NCBI GenBank assembly: GCA_041394945.1
Contig: JAWKHH010000001.1
Span: 124,001 to 188,000 of the forward strand
Length of the DNA: 64,000 nt
Direction: 5' to 3'
DNA from: Bryobacteraceae bacterium
Lineage (GTDB): Bacteria > Acidobacteriota > Terriglobia > Bryobacterales > Bryobacteraceae
Under the pieces are notes generated by a model. That model ran no database searches. It was not told where the DNA came from and was given only the letters and a program-made list of their open reading frames with translations. Positions 16,847 through 24,617 of this stretch are shown here, piece by piece. The first letter of the stretch is position 1; each line of letters begins with the position of its first letter. The position numbers and the translations under genes were made by a program.

Positions 16847-19800
16847 CGGCGGTTTCAGGCCGCCGCCGGCGCGCCAGGAACCAATAGGCGAGAACGGCCG
16901 CCATAGCGACGGCAAGCGCCGCCCAGCCCTGCCACCGAAGCGGTTCAGCGGCACGCGTGGCGAGGCTCCAGCCTGATTGCAGGCACGACCCCGCGAACGT
17001 CGCCAGCGCCAACGAGCCCACGGCCGCTCCGCACGTCCGGACGACAAGCGACACCGCCCCCAGCAGGATGAGTGTCGAGGCGGCGTAGAAGACAAACTGG
17101 GTCGCCGTGGCCGCCTGGCTCAGCGCGACAGCAACGGCGGCCACTCCGGCGAGAATCGGCCGCGCGCGCGGCGAGTAGGCCGCCATCAACGCGGCGATCG
17201 CCACCGGGAGAGCCACCGTGGCCGCGAAGGCGGCCGAGATACCGCCAGTCAGCACCGCGGCGCCCGGCCACCACTGTTCGACGGGCGGAGCGCTCCAGAG
17301 CGGGAGGGACCGGCGGTCGCCTCCAATAGCCGCCCCGGCGGCGCTGAGCATTCGCGGCAATCCCCAGGCCAGCGTCCCGATGGCGGCGGCACGGGCGATG
17401 GAGGCGGCCGGCAATCTCCTGTCCCCGTGGGCGAGCGGCAGCACTACCTGGACAGCCAGCGCGCCAAGGAAAAACATCAGGCCGGTAAGCAGCGCCCAAA
17501 TGGCGATCGAGAGCACGCCGTCGCTCTGGTAATCGGCGAGCGGCTGGGAGGTGTCGTAGCGCAAATAGAACAGCGGAAATCCGTTTAGCGTGCTCACCGC
17601 GTACGACACCAGCCCGGCGGCGGCCGATATCCCACAAACGCGCCAGTCGACATAGGCGCGGCGCACGTTCCGCAGGAAGGCGAGCAGGGCCACCACGGCC
17701 GCCGCTCCGATCAGCGAGGGTAGCGCGTACGCGGCCAGGCGTGGACGACGATAGTCGCGGAGAAACGACTCCGGGAGGAAGAAGTAGCGACGGTATTGCG
17801 ACACTCGCGCGCCCAGCACTCGCAGCGAAATGCGGGCTCGCGCCTCACCGGCCTGCACATCGCGATGCTCCCACACGAACAGGTGATCGGTGCGCCGTTC
17901 CCGCTGCTCGGCCGAATAGTCGATGAGGCGGTATTTGTCGAGGTCGACGTCCGTTTCGCGCAGGTACGCTTCGGCTCGCATGCGGGCCACCGGTTTGTCG
18001 AGGTTCGCGCCGGTGGCACGTTCGTCGAGGATCCAGTCCGTTCGATATGGACGGCCCTGTGGGTCGACGAAGACCCAGCGCTCCTCCTTCTCGCCCGGAC
18101 GGAAGAAGCGAACCCGCCAGACGCCCGTGGTGGCATGCTCCCGCACCAGCCGCTCCGCCTCGGCTCGGCCCACCTGGCGCCGTAGGTACTCAAATACCGC
18201 GTCGTCCAGGTTCTCTTCGAATGCGGCCAACAATCGCTCGCCCTGACGAGGCGGACCGGCCGCTTCGATCGCCTGCTCCCGGGTGAGGGTAACACGAATG
18301 AAGTCGCCGTAGGGCCTCGAAGAAACGAGAAGTCCGCCGGCGAGAGCGAGTCCCGCGGCTGCGTAAAGACGCCAGGCGGGCCACGGAGGCGTCAACGGTG
18401 GGCTCAGCGGAGAGACCGGGTCCGCTCCGCCATCCGGCGCCGGGAGGGCGGCGTTGGCGAGGCGCGGATCCACAACGAACCCGCCGCCTCGCCGGTAGCC
18501 GATCACGGCCGCGGCGAGCGGCAGCAGCACTACGCCGGCCACGATGAGTCCGCTCAACTGGAAGTACAGGCTGCCGCTTTGCAACAGGAACGAACCGATC
18601 AGCGCCGCATCCACGGTGTAGTGCCAGACGAGAGTCGCGACGATACCGAACCGGACCAGCACCAGCCCGGCCACGATGCCGATCGCGCCCACTTCCACGC
18701 CGCGAATCCACGCCGGCTGCTGGGGATAGGTGGAGTGCAGGAAACCCCAGACGAACGCGGGCGCAACGATCGCGATCAGGGCGCCGGCCGGCTTGCCGCG
18801 TGACAGGCGAAGCAGAAGCGACACCGCGAGCAGCCGGAACCAGAACTCCTCGGCGGACGCCGCCTGCGCGGAGATCGTCAGCGGGTAGATCCACGGGAGG
18901 GCGGTGGAGAGGAGGTTCGAATAGTCGACATCCTGCGGCGCCCATACACCGAAGCGCTGCCCGAGCAGATAGAAGGCGGTGACGAAGACCAGGTGCCCGG
19001 CCGCCATCGCGTATCCGGCGATGCAGCCCCGGAAGAACTCGCGAGTCCGGATGCCGGCTCGCGTCACCAATGCGCCGAGACGGAGTTTCTCCGGCCACTG
19101 CCGCCGGTAGGCCACCTCACCGGGCGCGGCGGCGAGGATCACGTACACAAACACGCCGACGCCCGCGCCGAGGCCTTCGAGGACTCCCAATGCGATGCTC
19201 TCGATCAGCGGCGCGCTCGTCGGACGCGCGTCGAGCGTGAACGGCAGCATGTTCCATGCGGCGATCACCATCAGCAGACCGACCGCGCCGCAGATCAGAA
19301 ACAGCGGCTTCCAATCGAGCGCGTGGCGTCGCAGCGCCTGCACAAGCAGGATCAGAGCCGCGACGACCAGCACCATGTAGAGCGCCTGCGCGGCCTGCGA
19401 GTAGAGCTCGTTCTTGCTGCGCATGGCGGCGAAATCGCGCTGCCACTGCTCCGGGATCTTCAGGAACTCGCGATAGGCGGCCACTTCCCCGCCCCGGACG
19501 GTTACGGTTCGCCGGATGGTGGCTCCGCTCACGGCCCAGCCTTCGCGCTCGAATGTAAAGACGTGGTCGACGCGGTTCGGGCGCTGCTCCGATTCCTGTT
19601 CGACGAGCTTGTGCGGCTCCGCGGTTTGTCGATGCAGAAAGGCTTCGGCTCGCGTGCGAGCGTCGTCTTGCGACAACCTGTCTCCGGGCGCTTGCTCGGC
19701 CAGCACATGGTCGAAACCGGCGATTCGGCCGTCCGGCGCCAGCACGACGCGGAACTCCTCGCGCCCCGGAGGCTTGTACCAGCGCGCCCGCCACCGCCAC

Positions 19801-20105
19801 ACCGGAGCCTCGGCGCGCATCATGGCGTTCGCCTTTTCAAGCCCCACTTCGCGCTCGAGGAACAGGCGCGCCTCGTCGTCCGGGTCGAAAAGCGTGAGAT
19901 TCAGGAATCCGTCGCGCTTCCAATTGCGCGAATCGGCGTAGCTCGCCGCCCGATCGGTGATCTCGCCGCGGCCGAGCTTCAGCTCGAGCGAGGCTTGCGG
20001 AAACGCCGCCCGATAGTTGTAGCGGATGAAAGCCGCCGAAAACAGAACCACCGCCACGGCCAGCACGATCAGGCGCCGGTCCGAGGCGGTGATTTTCTCC
20101 TGCAC
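16830..20105 (-). CDS. Large CPBP-family intramembrane metalloprotease with internal duplication
   Basis: The 1091-residue membrane protein starts with GTG at 20105, seven bases after the peroxiredoxin gene. Its layout is: one N-terminal helix; a soluble domain (about 76-230); a multi-helix membrane block with CPBP motifs SAEEFWFR (Glu419, Glu420, Arg424), FLHS (His457) and WHYTVDA (His495); another helix near 580; a second soluble domain (about 625-785) clearly similar to the first; and a second membrane block without the motifs. CPBP proteins are Rce1/CAAX-like intramembrane proteases; bacterial members act in peptide maturation, immunity or membrane processing. The soluble copies share the pattern WRxRxxxPGxxEExxVxxxPxGR and look PepSY-like. 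Usual CPBP proteins have 200-350 residues. The target is unknown. Confidence 0.85.
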   Translation of the reverse strand: MQEKITASDRRLIVLAVAVVLFSAAFIRYNYRAAFPQASLELKLGRGEITDRAASYADSRNWKRDGFLNLTLFDPDDEARLFLEREVGLEKANAMMRAEAPVWRWRARWYKPPGREEFRVVLAPDGRIAGFDHVLAEQAPGDRLSQDDARTRAEAFLHRQTAEPHKLVEQESEQRPNRVDHVFTFEREGWAVSGATIRRTVTVRGGEVAAYREFLKIPEQWQRDFAAMRSKNELYSQAAQALYMVLVVAALILLVQALRRHALDWKPLFLICGAVGLLMVIAAWNMLPFTLDARPTSAPLIESIALGVLEGLGAGVGVFVYVILAAAPGEVAYRRQWPEKLRLGALVTRAGIRTREFFRGCIAGYAMAAGHLVFVTAFYLLGQRFGVWAPQDVDYSNLLSTALPWIYPLTISAQAASAEEFWFRLLAVSLLLRLSRGKPAGALIAIVAPAFVWGFLHSTYPQQPAWIRGVEVGAIGIVAGLVLVRFGIVATLVWHYTVDAALIGSFLLQSGSLYFQLSGLIVAGVVLLPLAAAVIGYRRGGGFVVDPRLANAALPAPDGGADPVSPLSPPLTPPWPAWRLYAAAGLALAGGLLVSSRPYGDFIRVTLTREQAIEAAGPPRQGERLLAAFEENLDDAVFEYLRRQVGRAEAERLVREHATTGVWRVRFFRPGEKEERWVFVDPQGRPYRTDWILDERATGANLDKPVARMRAEAYLRETDVDLDKYRLIDYSAEQRERRTDHLFVWEHRDVQAGEARARISLRVLGARVSQYRRYFFLPESFLRDYRRPRLAAYALPSLIGAAAVVALLAFLRNVRRAYVDWRVCGISAAAGLVSYAVSTLNGFPLFYLRYDTSQPLADYQSDGVLSIAIWALLTGLMFFLGALAVQVVLPLAHGDRRLPAASIARAAAIGTLAWGLPRMLSAAGAAIGGDRRSLPLWSAPPVEQWWPGAAVLTGGISAAFAATVALPVAIAALMAAYSPRARPILAGVAAVAVALSQAATATQFVFYAASTLILLGAVSLVVRTCGAAVGSLALATFAGSCLQSGWSLATRAAEPLRWQGWAALAVAMAAVLAYWFLARRRRPETAATPDS

Positions 20106-20112
20106 GTTCTTG

Positions 20113-20628
20113 TTAGTGCTTCAGGCGGCTGCAGGCGGTGGCGGCGCCGGTGATGTCAATGGCCGCCGAGCCTTCGTCGATATGCTGAATCTTCCCTTCG
20201 CCGTCCACCACGAATGTCGTGCGGTTGGCGATGCCGCGCTCTTCCATGAGCACCCCGTAGGCCTTGGCTGTCTTTCGCATGAAATCGCTCAGCATCGGGA
20301 ATTCGGCCTTCAGTTCGTCGGACCAGTGTTTCAATGTTGGCGCGTTGTCAGTGGAAATCGAGAATACCTCCGCGCCTGCATCTTTGAATTTGGCGAGACC
20401 AGCCTGGTACGCCGTCATCTCCTTCGTTCAGCCGCCGGTGAAGGCGGCCGGAAAGAAGGCGAGCACCACCGTCTTTCCGCGGTACGCCGAAAGAGTAACT
20501 GGCTTGCCCATGGTGGAGGGTAGCGTGAAATCCGGAGCCACGTCGCCAACTTTGAGATGCGTTTTGCCGCTTTGGGCCTGCATCGCGAAGGCGCCGGCTC
20601 CCATGAGGATGAGATGCCTACGGTTCAT
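20113..20628 (-). CDS. Selenocysteine peroxiredoxin (AhpC/TSA family), in-frame TGA read as Sec67
   Basis: Read through its single in-frame TGA (20428-20430), this is a 171-residue peroxiredoxin that reduces peroxides. The TGA stands exactly where the peroxidatic cysteine belongs: the motif PxxxTxxC appears as Pro60, Thr64 and position 67 in FFPAAFTGG-U-TKEM. Both sides stay in one frame and keep family features: KVGDVAPDFTLPS before, and AEVFSISTDNAP and RTTFVVDGEGKIQHID after. The only cysteine is Cys166 near the C-terminus, a possible resolving residue. Residues 1-19 resemble a short signal peptide. Selenocysteine peroxiredoxins are a known group. Reading it as a nonsense-mutated pseudogene is the alternative, but the position makes that unlikely. 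It sits in an operon with M24 peptidase and CPBP genes. Confidence 0.85.
20392..20413 (-). promoter_or_regulatory. Candidate bacterial SECIS hairpin downstream of the Sec codon
   Basis: On the minus strand, 14 bases after the TGA, GGCG and CGCC form an outer stem; after a small internal mismatch, ACC and GGT close a five-base apical loop AGGCT. The loop begins 22 bases after the TGA and has a G among its first two bases, which fits the loose bacterial SECIS consensus as I remember it. The stem is modest (4 + 3 bp), so this is a candidate only. Confidence 0.5.
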
Positions 20629-20646
20629 GAGCCGAGAGTAACATAC

Positions 20647-21657
20647 TCACAGTTCCAGCCGATACTCGAAGAGGCGTTCCAGGCCTTCCGCGCGGACGAT
20701 GTAGTTGTCCTCGAGCCGGACGCCCCCGCGAATGGCTTTCGAATAGACACCAGGCTCGAGCGCGATGACGTCGCCTTCCTCGAAAACGTCACTCGACGGG
20801 GTCATGATGCGGGGCGCCTCGTGGCCGTCGTGGCCGATGCCGTGGCCCGAGTGATGCCAGAAGCTGTTCTCGGAAACGGGCTGCGCGTCGAGGAACGACT
20901 TCACCTTGGCGTGGACCTCCCGGGCCGGAACGCCCGGCCGGACCAGCGACTCGGCAAGGCGCCGCGCATCCATCACCGCCTCCCAGGCCGCGTGTTGCCG
21001 CGCGCTCGCATTGCCGCCGACAGCGAACGTACGGCACGTGTCCCCAAAGTAGAGCGCCGGAGCCGGGAACAAGTCAAGGATATAGAGGTCGCCTTCCGCG
21101 AGCACGCGTGTCGTGGGCAGACCGCCCCCGCGGACGCACCGCTCGCCGCACGCAAAATCGCCCGGAAACGGAACAACCGCCCCGTGAGCACGCGAGATCG
21201 CCGCGTGCATCGCAAGGTAGACGTCGAGTTCAGTCGCGCCCGGGCGGATCGCCTCCCGAGCCGCGTCGTAAGCCACCGCGCACAGGCGCAGGCTCTCCCG
21301 GATCTCGCCGATCTCGTCGGGTTCCTTGCGGCGGCGCAGGGCGAGGATCTCCGGGAGCGCGCCACGATCTTCGCGAACCACCACGGCCTCTTCGGGCAGC
21401 AGCGCGGCGAGCTTCCGGTTCAGGTCCGCGAACGGCTGCGTCACGCAGCGATCGGGCGAATAGGTTTCAGCCGTCACCAGCTCGAAACGTCCGTCCGCCC
21501 AGGCAACGAAGGCCACCGGAGACTCGGCCGGCGTCAGCGTCCCGGTAAAGTAATACGTCGTCCGGTAGTTCCGCGTCACGTAGACCGGCCAGCCGCTGGC
21601 TACCATCGACGCAAACAGCCGTTCCCGGCGGCGCGCGCAACCTTCGGGGGTCAACAT
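20647..21657 (-). CDS. M24-family metallopeptidase (Xaa-Pro aminopeptidase-like)
   Basis: This 336-residue cytoplasmic peptidase has a creatinase/aminopeptidase-type N-terminal domain and a pita-bread M24 domain from about residue 115. The five expected dinuclear-metal ligands are visible in order: Asp in LYILDLFPA, Asp in YFGDTCRTF, His in HHSGHGIGHDGHEAP, Glu in VIALEPGVY and Glu in VRLEDNYIV. The family cleaves N-terminal residues before proline or related bonds. The start ATG 21657 lies three bases after the stop of the preceding gene, and 18 bases separate its stop from the peroxiredoxin, so the genes form one operon. No signal peptide is seen. Confidence 0.9.
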   Translation of the reverse strand: MLTPEGCARRRERLFASMVASGWPVYVTRNYRTTYYFTGTLTPAESPVAFVAWADGRFELVTAETYSPDRCVTQPFADLNRKLAALLPEEAVVVREDRGALPEILALRRRKEPDEIGEIRESLRLCAVAYDAAREAIRPGATELDVYLAMHAAISRAHGAVVPFPGDFACGERCVRGGGLPTTRVLAEGDLYILDLFPAPALYFGDTCRTFAVGGNASARQHAAWEAVMDARRLAESLVRPGVPAREVHAKVKSFLDAQPVSENSFWHHSGHGIGHDGHEAPRIMTPSSDVFEEGDVIALEPGVYSKAIRGGVRLEDNYIVRAEGLERLFEYRLEL

Positions 21658-21660
21658 CGG

Positions 21661-22443
21661 CTACTTGCCCCGGGCGACGCGGAAGTCCCAGGCCTGCGTA
21701 TTGCCCTTCCCTTCGGTGTATTGGATCACGGCGTACTCGCCGGGCTCTATCGGTTTCTGCGGCCAGATCTTGTATAGATCGCCGCCCACCTGGTAGCGAA
21801 AGATCTCAACCAAATCCTGCTCCTGGACAATCTCCTTGGTCACCGGGATCACGTTCCAGCGCTCGACGATCCGCGTCCCTTTGCCCTCGGCCACACGGAC
21901 GATGCCGAAGCGCTCCGGCTGCGACAGCCGGACATAAAGCTCAGGCCGTTCTCCGTGGACAACCACGGCGGCGGATGTTCCGTCGATCTCGACGGTCGAT
22001 TTGCCGGAAACGATCGGAATCGGGGAGACCGCCTTGAGAATGGATCGTTTCTTATCGGTGACGACCTTCACTTCGGCCTGCTTCACGGCCCTGGCTTCGC
22101 CGTCCTCGAGCCAGTAGACGCCGGGGTCACGCGGGATCAGCCGGATCTCGCGGCGCATGGCCGCTTCGGCTTCGGCCTCCGCCCGGTCGGCGCGCTTCTC
22201 TTCGAGCCGCGCCTCTTCGAGCGCCGCCGACTCGGCCCTGGTGCGCTTCAGGTCAACCAGTTCGAGCGGCATCTCTTCCCACTGGCTCCGCTCGGTGGAG
22301 TAGAAACGGACGCGGTCGCCTTCCACCTTGTACTCGCGCACTGCATGGAACTCGCCGTCGGTCAGATAGAGCTTGATCGCCGCCGCCCAGCCGCCTGCCG
22401 CCATGGCCGCCGCGAGCGCGATCACGCGGAACCAGCATCTCAT
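21661..22443 (-). CDS. Exported hypothetical protein, 260 residues
   Basis: I cannot assign a function. The protein has a signal peptide (about residues 1-22, ending near GGWAAA), then a segment starting IKLYLTDGEFHAVREYKVEG that resembles the short beta-strand opening of many acidobacterial exported proteins. A charged helical stretch at residues 70-97, rich in Glu, Arg and Ala, is a likely coiled coil. The remaining 160 residues are beta-rich. It is the first gene of the operon with M24 peptidase, selenocysteine peroxiredoxin and CPBP protease, and is divergent from the FmdB gene across a 62-base gap. Confidence 0.7.
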   Translation of the reverse strand: MRCWFRVIALAAAMAAGGWAAAIKLYLTDGEFHAVREYKVEGDRVRFYSTERSQWEEMPLELVDLKRTRAESAALEEARLEEKRADRAEAEAEAAMRREIRLIPRDPGVYWLEDGEARAVKQAEVKVVTDKKRSILKAVSPIPIVSGKSTVEIDGTSAAVVVHGERPELYVRLSQPERFGIVRVAEGKGTRIVERWNVIPVTKEIVQEQDLVEIFRYQVGGDLYKIWPQKPIEPGEYAVIQYTEGKGNTQAWDFRVARGK

Positions 22444-22491
22444 GCCTCAGATTGTAGCGTCCCGAGCCGGATCCGGCCCGCGCACTGAGGC

Positions 22492-22497
22492 TACAAT
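22492..22497 (+). promoter_or_regulatory. Candidate -10 element TACAAT, eight bases before ATG 22506
   Basis: TACAAT ends eight bases before the start codon of the FmdB gene. A transcript from it would have a leader of zero to two bases, and no properly placed Shine-Dalgarno is seen. Confidence 0.4.
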
Positions 22498-22505
22498 AGA
22501 AGCAT

Positions 22506-22739
22506 ATGCCGATCTTCGAGTATCGTTGTGAGGATTGCGGGACGCGATTCGAGAAGCTGGTGCGGAACTCGGATACCGATGGTCCCGCCTGCCCTTCTTG
22601 CGGTGAAGCCCATTTGCGGAAGGAGCTATCCACATTCGCCGCGCACGCCGGATCGCAGTCGAGAGCGGAAGCGCCGCGCATGGGCGGAGGCTGCCCGGCC
22701 GGGATGTGCCGGACTCCGGATCTTTGCGGCAGAAACTAA
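22506..22739 (+). CDS. FmdB-family zinc ribbon protein
   Basis: This is a 77-residue protein of the FmdB/CxxC_CXXC_SSSS regulatory-type family. It begins with the canonical MPIFEYRCEDCGTRFEKL and has the second zinc knuckle CPSCGE at about residues 35-40, so four cysteines can bind one zinc ion. After the ribbon comes a typical low-complexity tail that ends in a Cys-rich stretch (GGCPAGMC). FmdB proteins are widespread small proteins once named for a formamidase regulator; their true function is not established. It is transcribed alone; its stop lies nine bases from the convergent DUF1080 gene. Confidence 0.9.
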   Translation: MPIFEYRCEDCGTRFEKLVRNSDTDGPACPSCGEAHLRKELSTFAAHAGSQSRAEAPRMGGGCPAGMCRTPDLCGRN

Positions 22740-22748
22740 CTCCGCGTC

Positions 22749-23372
22749 TTACTTGGTTACGGTAACTTCCTTGAAGTAGACCACCGAGCGGCCGTCGTGG
22801 TTCTGCAGCCCGATGTATCCCACGTCGGGCCGCGGACCGCGCACCGGCTCGAACCACTGCTTGCGCTCAGGCACGGGCTGGTCGCCACGGAACTCGTTCA
22901 CCTTCTGGCCGTTCAGATAGACGGTGGTCGTCTGTCCGCGCAGGTCGATCTCCATCGTGTTCCACTCACCAGCCGGCTTCTGGAAGCCAGGCGTGGTTTT
23001 GGCGAGCGAGTAGAGCGACCCCGTGGCATGCCATTCGTCGCCCCCGGCGTCGATCTGTACTTCGTAGCCGTTGTGGACTCCGTACCACGGATCGCGCGGA
23101 GCTTCCGGCATGCGGATGAACACGCCCGCATTGTCGCGCGCTCCAGCCGTCTTGAAGACCACTTTCACTCGGCAGTTGCCGAACGGCTGCCCTTCGAAGA
23201 AGAGCAGTCCCATGCCGCCCACCGTCTTCAGAGCGCCGTCCTCAATGAGGAACCTGCCCGGACCGGTCATTTTCCAGCCGGTCAGGTCCTTGCCGTTGAA
23301 CAGGCGCACGGTCTCCGAGAACACGGGCAGCCCAGCCCCGGCGAGGAGCGCGACGGGCAGGAGTGCTCGCAT
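22749..23372 (-). CDS. Secreted DUF1080 protein (3-keto-disaccharide hydrolase-like)
   Basis: From ATG 23372 the protein has 207 residues: a signal peptide (MRALLPVALLAGAGLPVFSE) and one DUF1080 concanavalin-like domain. Family landmarks are VRLFNGKDLTGWK at the start, FVKTAGARDN-like strands with AGVFIRMPE, YEVQIDAGGDEWHATGSLY and the last strand GYIGLQNHDGRSVVYFKEV. DUF1080 proteins are now often called 3-keto-disaccharide hydrolases, acting on oxidised sugars outside the cytoplasm. A TTG at 23393 would give a longer form overlapping rpmE by four bases; the ATG is preferred because the signal peptide then starts at once. It lies downstream of rpmE in the same direction. Confidence 0.88.
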   Translation of the reverse strand: MRALLPVALLAGAGLPVFSETVRLFNGKDLTGWKMTGPGRFLIEDGALKTVGGMGLLFFEGQPFGNCRVKVVFKTAGARDNAGVFIRMPEAPRDPWYGVHNGYEVQIDAGGDEWHATGSLYSLAKTTPGFQKPAGEWNTMEIDLRGQTTTVYLNGQKVNEFRGDQPVPERKQWFEPVRGPRPDVGYIGLQNHDGRSVVYFKEVTVTK

Positions 23373-23389
23373 TGGCCGCGCGCGAGCGA

Positions 23390-23614
23390 TCAATTCTTGG
23401 AGGCTTTCTCAGCGGCTCGCTGATACCGTTTGCGGAACCGCTCAACGCGGCCTTCGGTGTCGATGAGCTTCTGCCGGCCGGTGAAGAAGGGGTGGCAGCT
23501 CGAACAGATTTCCAGGCGGATGTCGCCTTTGTGCGTGGACCGCGTTTTGAACGTATGCCCGCAAGCGCAATTCACGTTCACTTCGTTGTATGCGGGATGA
23601 ATTCCGGCTTTCAT
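23390..23614 (-). CDS. rpmE: 50S ribosomal protein L31 (zinc-binding form)
   Basis: This is a 74-residue ribosomal protein that starts at ATG 23614 (MKAGIHPAYNEVNVNCACGH). Cysteines 16, 18, 37 and 40 form the zinc-binding set of the C+ form of L31, and the family core CSSCHPFFTGRQKLIDTEGR is intact. The C-terminus ends with a basic helix that contacts rRNA. It lies between the exopolysaccharide kinase gene (61-base gap) and the DUF1080 gene, both on the same strand. A zinc-dependent L31 is usually expressed under zinc sufficiency; no paralogue without cysteines is seen in this window. Confidence 0.95.
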   Translation of the reverse strand: MKAGIHPAYNEVNVNCACGHTFKTRSTHKGDIRLEICSSCHPFFTGRQKLIDTEGRVERFRKRYQRAAEKASKN

Positions 23615-23675
23615 GCGTTTAGATCTCTTACTGATTGTAGCAAAGCGCCCCCGGGCGGCTCCAGCAGGAAGCCGA

Positions 23676-24578
23676 CTAGGAATCGGAATCGCTGTCGGGG
23701 TGCTCGGCCGGCGCGGCGTCGGCAGGGGGCGCCGCTTTCCCTTCGCCGTCCTCGTTGTAGTAGTAGTACGAGTGATAGTAGGTGTACTTCGAGTAGAGTT
23801 CGCCGCGCTTGGCGGCATTGGCCACCACGCCGACGACATTGTTGTGACTCATGCCCTGAATGGCCCGCGTAATCGAATCGATGGTGGTCTGGCCGAGCCG
23901 CACCACCATCAGGCTGCCGTCGCAGTAGGTCGATAGCAGGTTCGCATCGGCGGCGAACAGAAGCGGCGGCGTGTCGAGGATCACCCAGTTGAAAATCGAC
24001 GGGAGACGCTCGATGAGCAGTCTCACTTCCTTGAGGTTCAGCAACTCCAGCGGGTTGATGACGGCCGACCCGGCCGGGCAGATGAACAGGTTCGTGTTGC
24101 CGACGCGCTTGATGATCTCGGCGAGGCTGGCCTTGCCTTCGAGGTACTCCGACAGGCCCGGGGAGCGGTCCACCTTAAACAGGTTATGGACGGTAGGCCG
24201 CCGGAAATCGAAGTCGGCAAGCAGCGTGTAGTTCCCCTGCAGATGGGACTCGGCCACGGCCAGGTTCGCCGCAGTGAACGACTTGCCCTCCGCCGGCGAC
24301 GCGCTAGTGACCACCAGCGTGTGCAGCGGGCGGCTGCCCTGGAGATGATTGAGGCGCGTGCGCAGGCTCCGGAATTCTTCCGCCGGGAACTCGGCCGGGC
24401 GCTGCGCGTCGATGATGTGCGCCTCCGCGGCCGGGTCCCAGGGCACCTCTTGCACCTGCTCGAGCAGCCCGTGCAGGGCGGCCGCCCAGTCGGGAGTCGG
24501 CGATGCCGCCGTGGTGGCGCCGGGAAGCGTAACCCCGGCTCGTTCCAGCCGCCTTAGCGCGTCGTGTACTCGACTCAT
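23676..24578 (-). CDS. CpsD/CapB-family bacterial tyrosine kinase for exopolysaccharide export
   Basis: This 300-residue cytoplasmic BY-kinase is the partner of the Wzz/GNVR membrane protein encoded just upstream. Motifs: Walker A in TSASPAEGKSFTAAN (about 91-105), Walker A' in LLADFDFRRPT (119-129), and Walker B in NWVILDTPPLLF. A tyrosine cluster (YSKYTYYHSYYYYNEDGEG, about 264-282) is the expected autophosphorylation tail, followed by an acidic, serine-rich end. Kinase cycling is known to control polymer length and export. The Walker A glycines are slightly unusual (ASPAEGKS instead of the more common PGEGKT). It starts 39 bases after the stop of the Wzz-like gene. Confidence 0.92.
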   Translation of the reverse strand: MSRVHDALRRLERAGVTLPGATTAASPTPDWAAALHGLLEQVQEVPWDPAAEAHIIDAQRPAEFPAEEFRSLRTRLNHLQGSRPLHTLVVTSASPAEGKSFTAANLAVAESHLQGNYTLLADFDFRRPTVHNLFKVDRSPGLSEYLEGKASLAEIIKRVGNTNLFICPAGSAVINPLELLNLKEVRLLIERLPSIFNWVILDTPPLLFAADANLLSTYCDGSLMVVRLGQTTIDSITRAIQGMSHNNVVGVVANAAKRGELYSKYTYYHSYYYYNEDGEGKAAPPADAAPAEHPDSDSDS

Positions 24579-24617
24579 GTTCTTGCGTCCTCCGATGCCC
24601 TGCCGGATCTCCCGGCG

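Noticed and set aside
20113..20628. Two separate short genes or a frameshifted peroxiredoxin pseudogene
   Set aside because: Both parts are in the same frame, separated only by a TGA that occupies the catalytic cysteine position; a selenocysteine reading explains all features.
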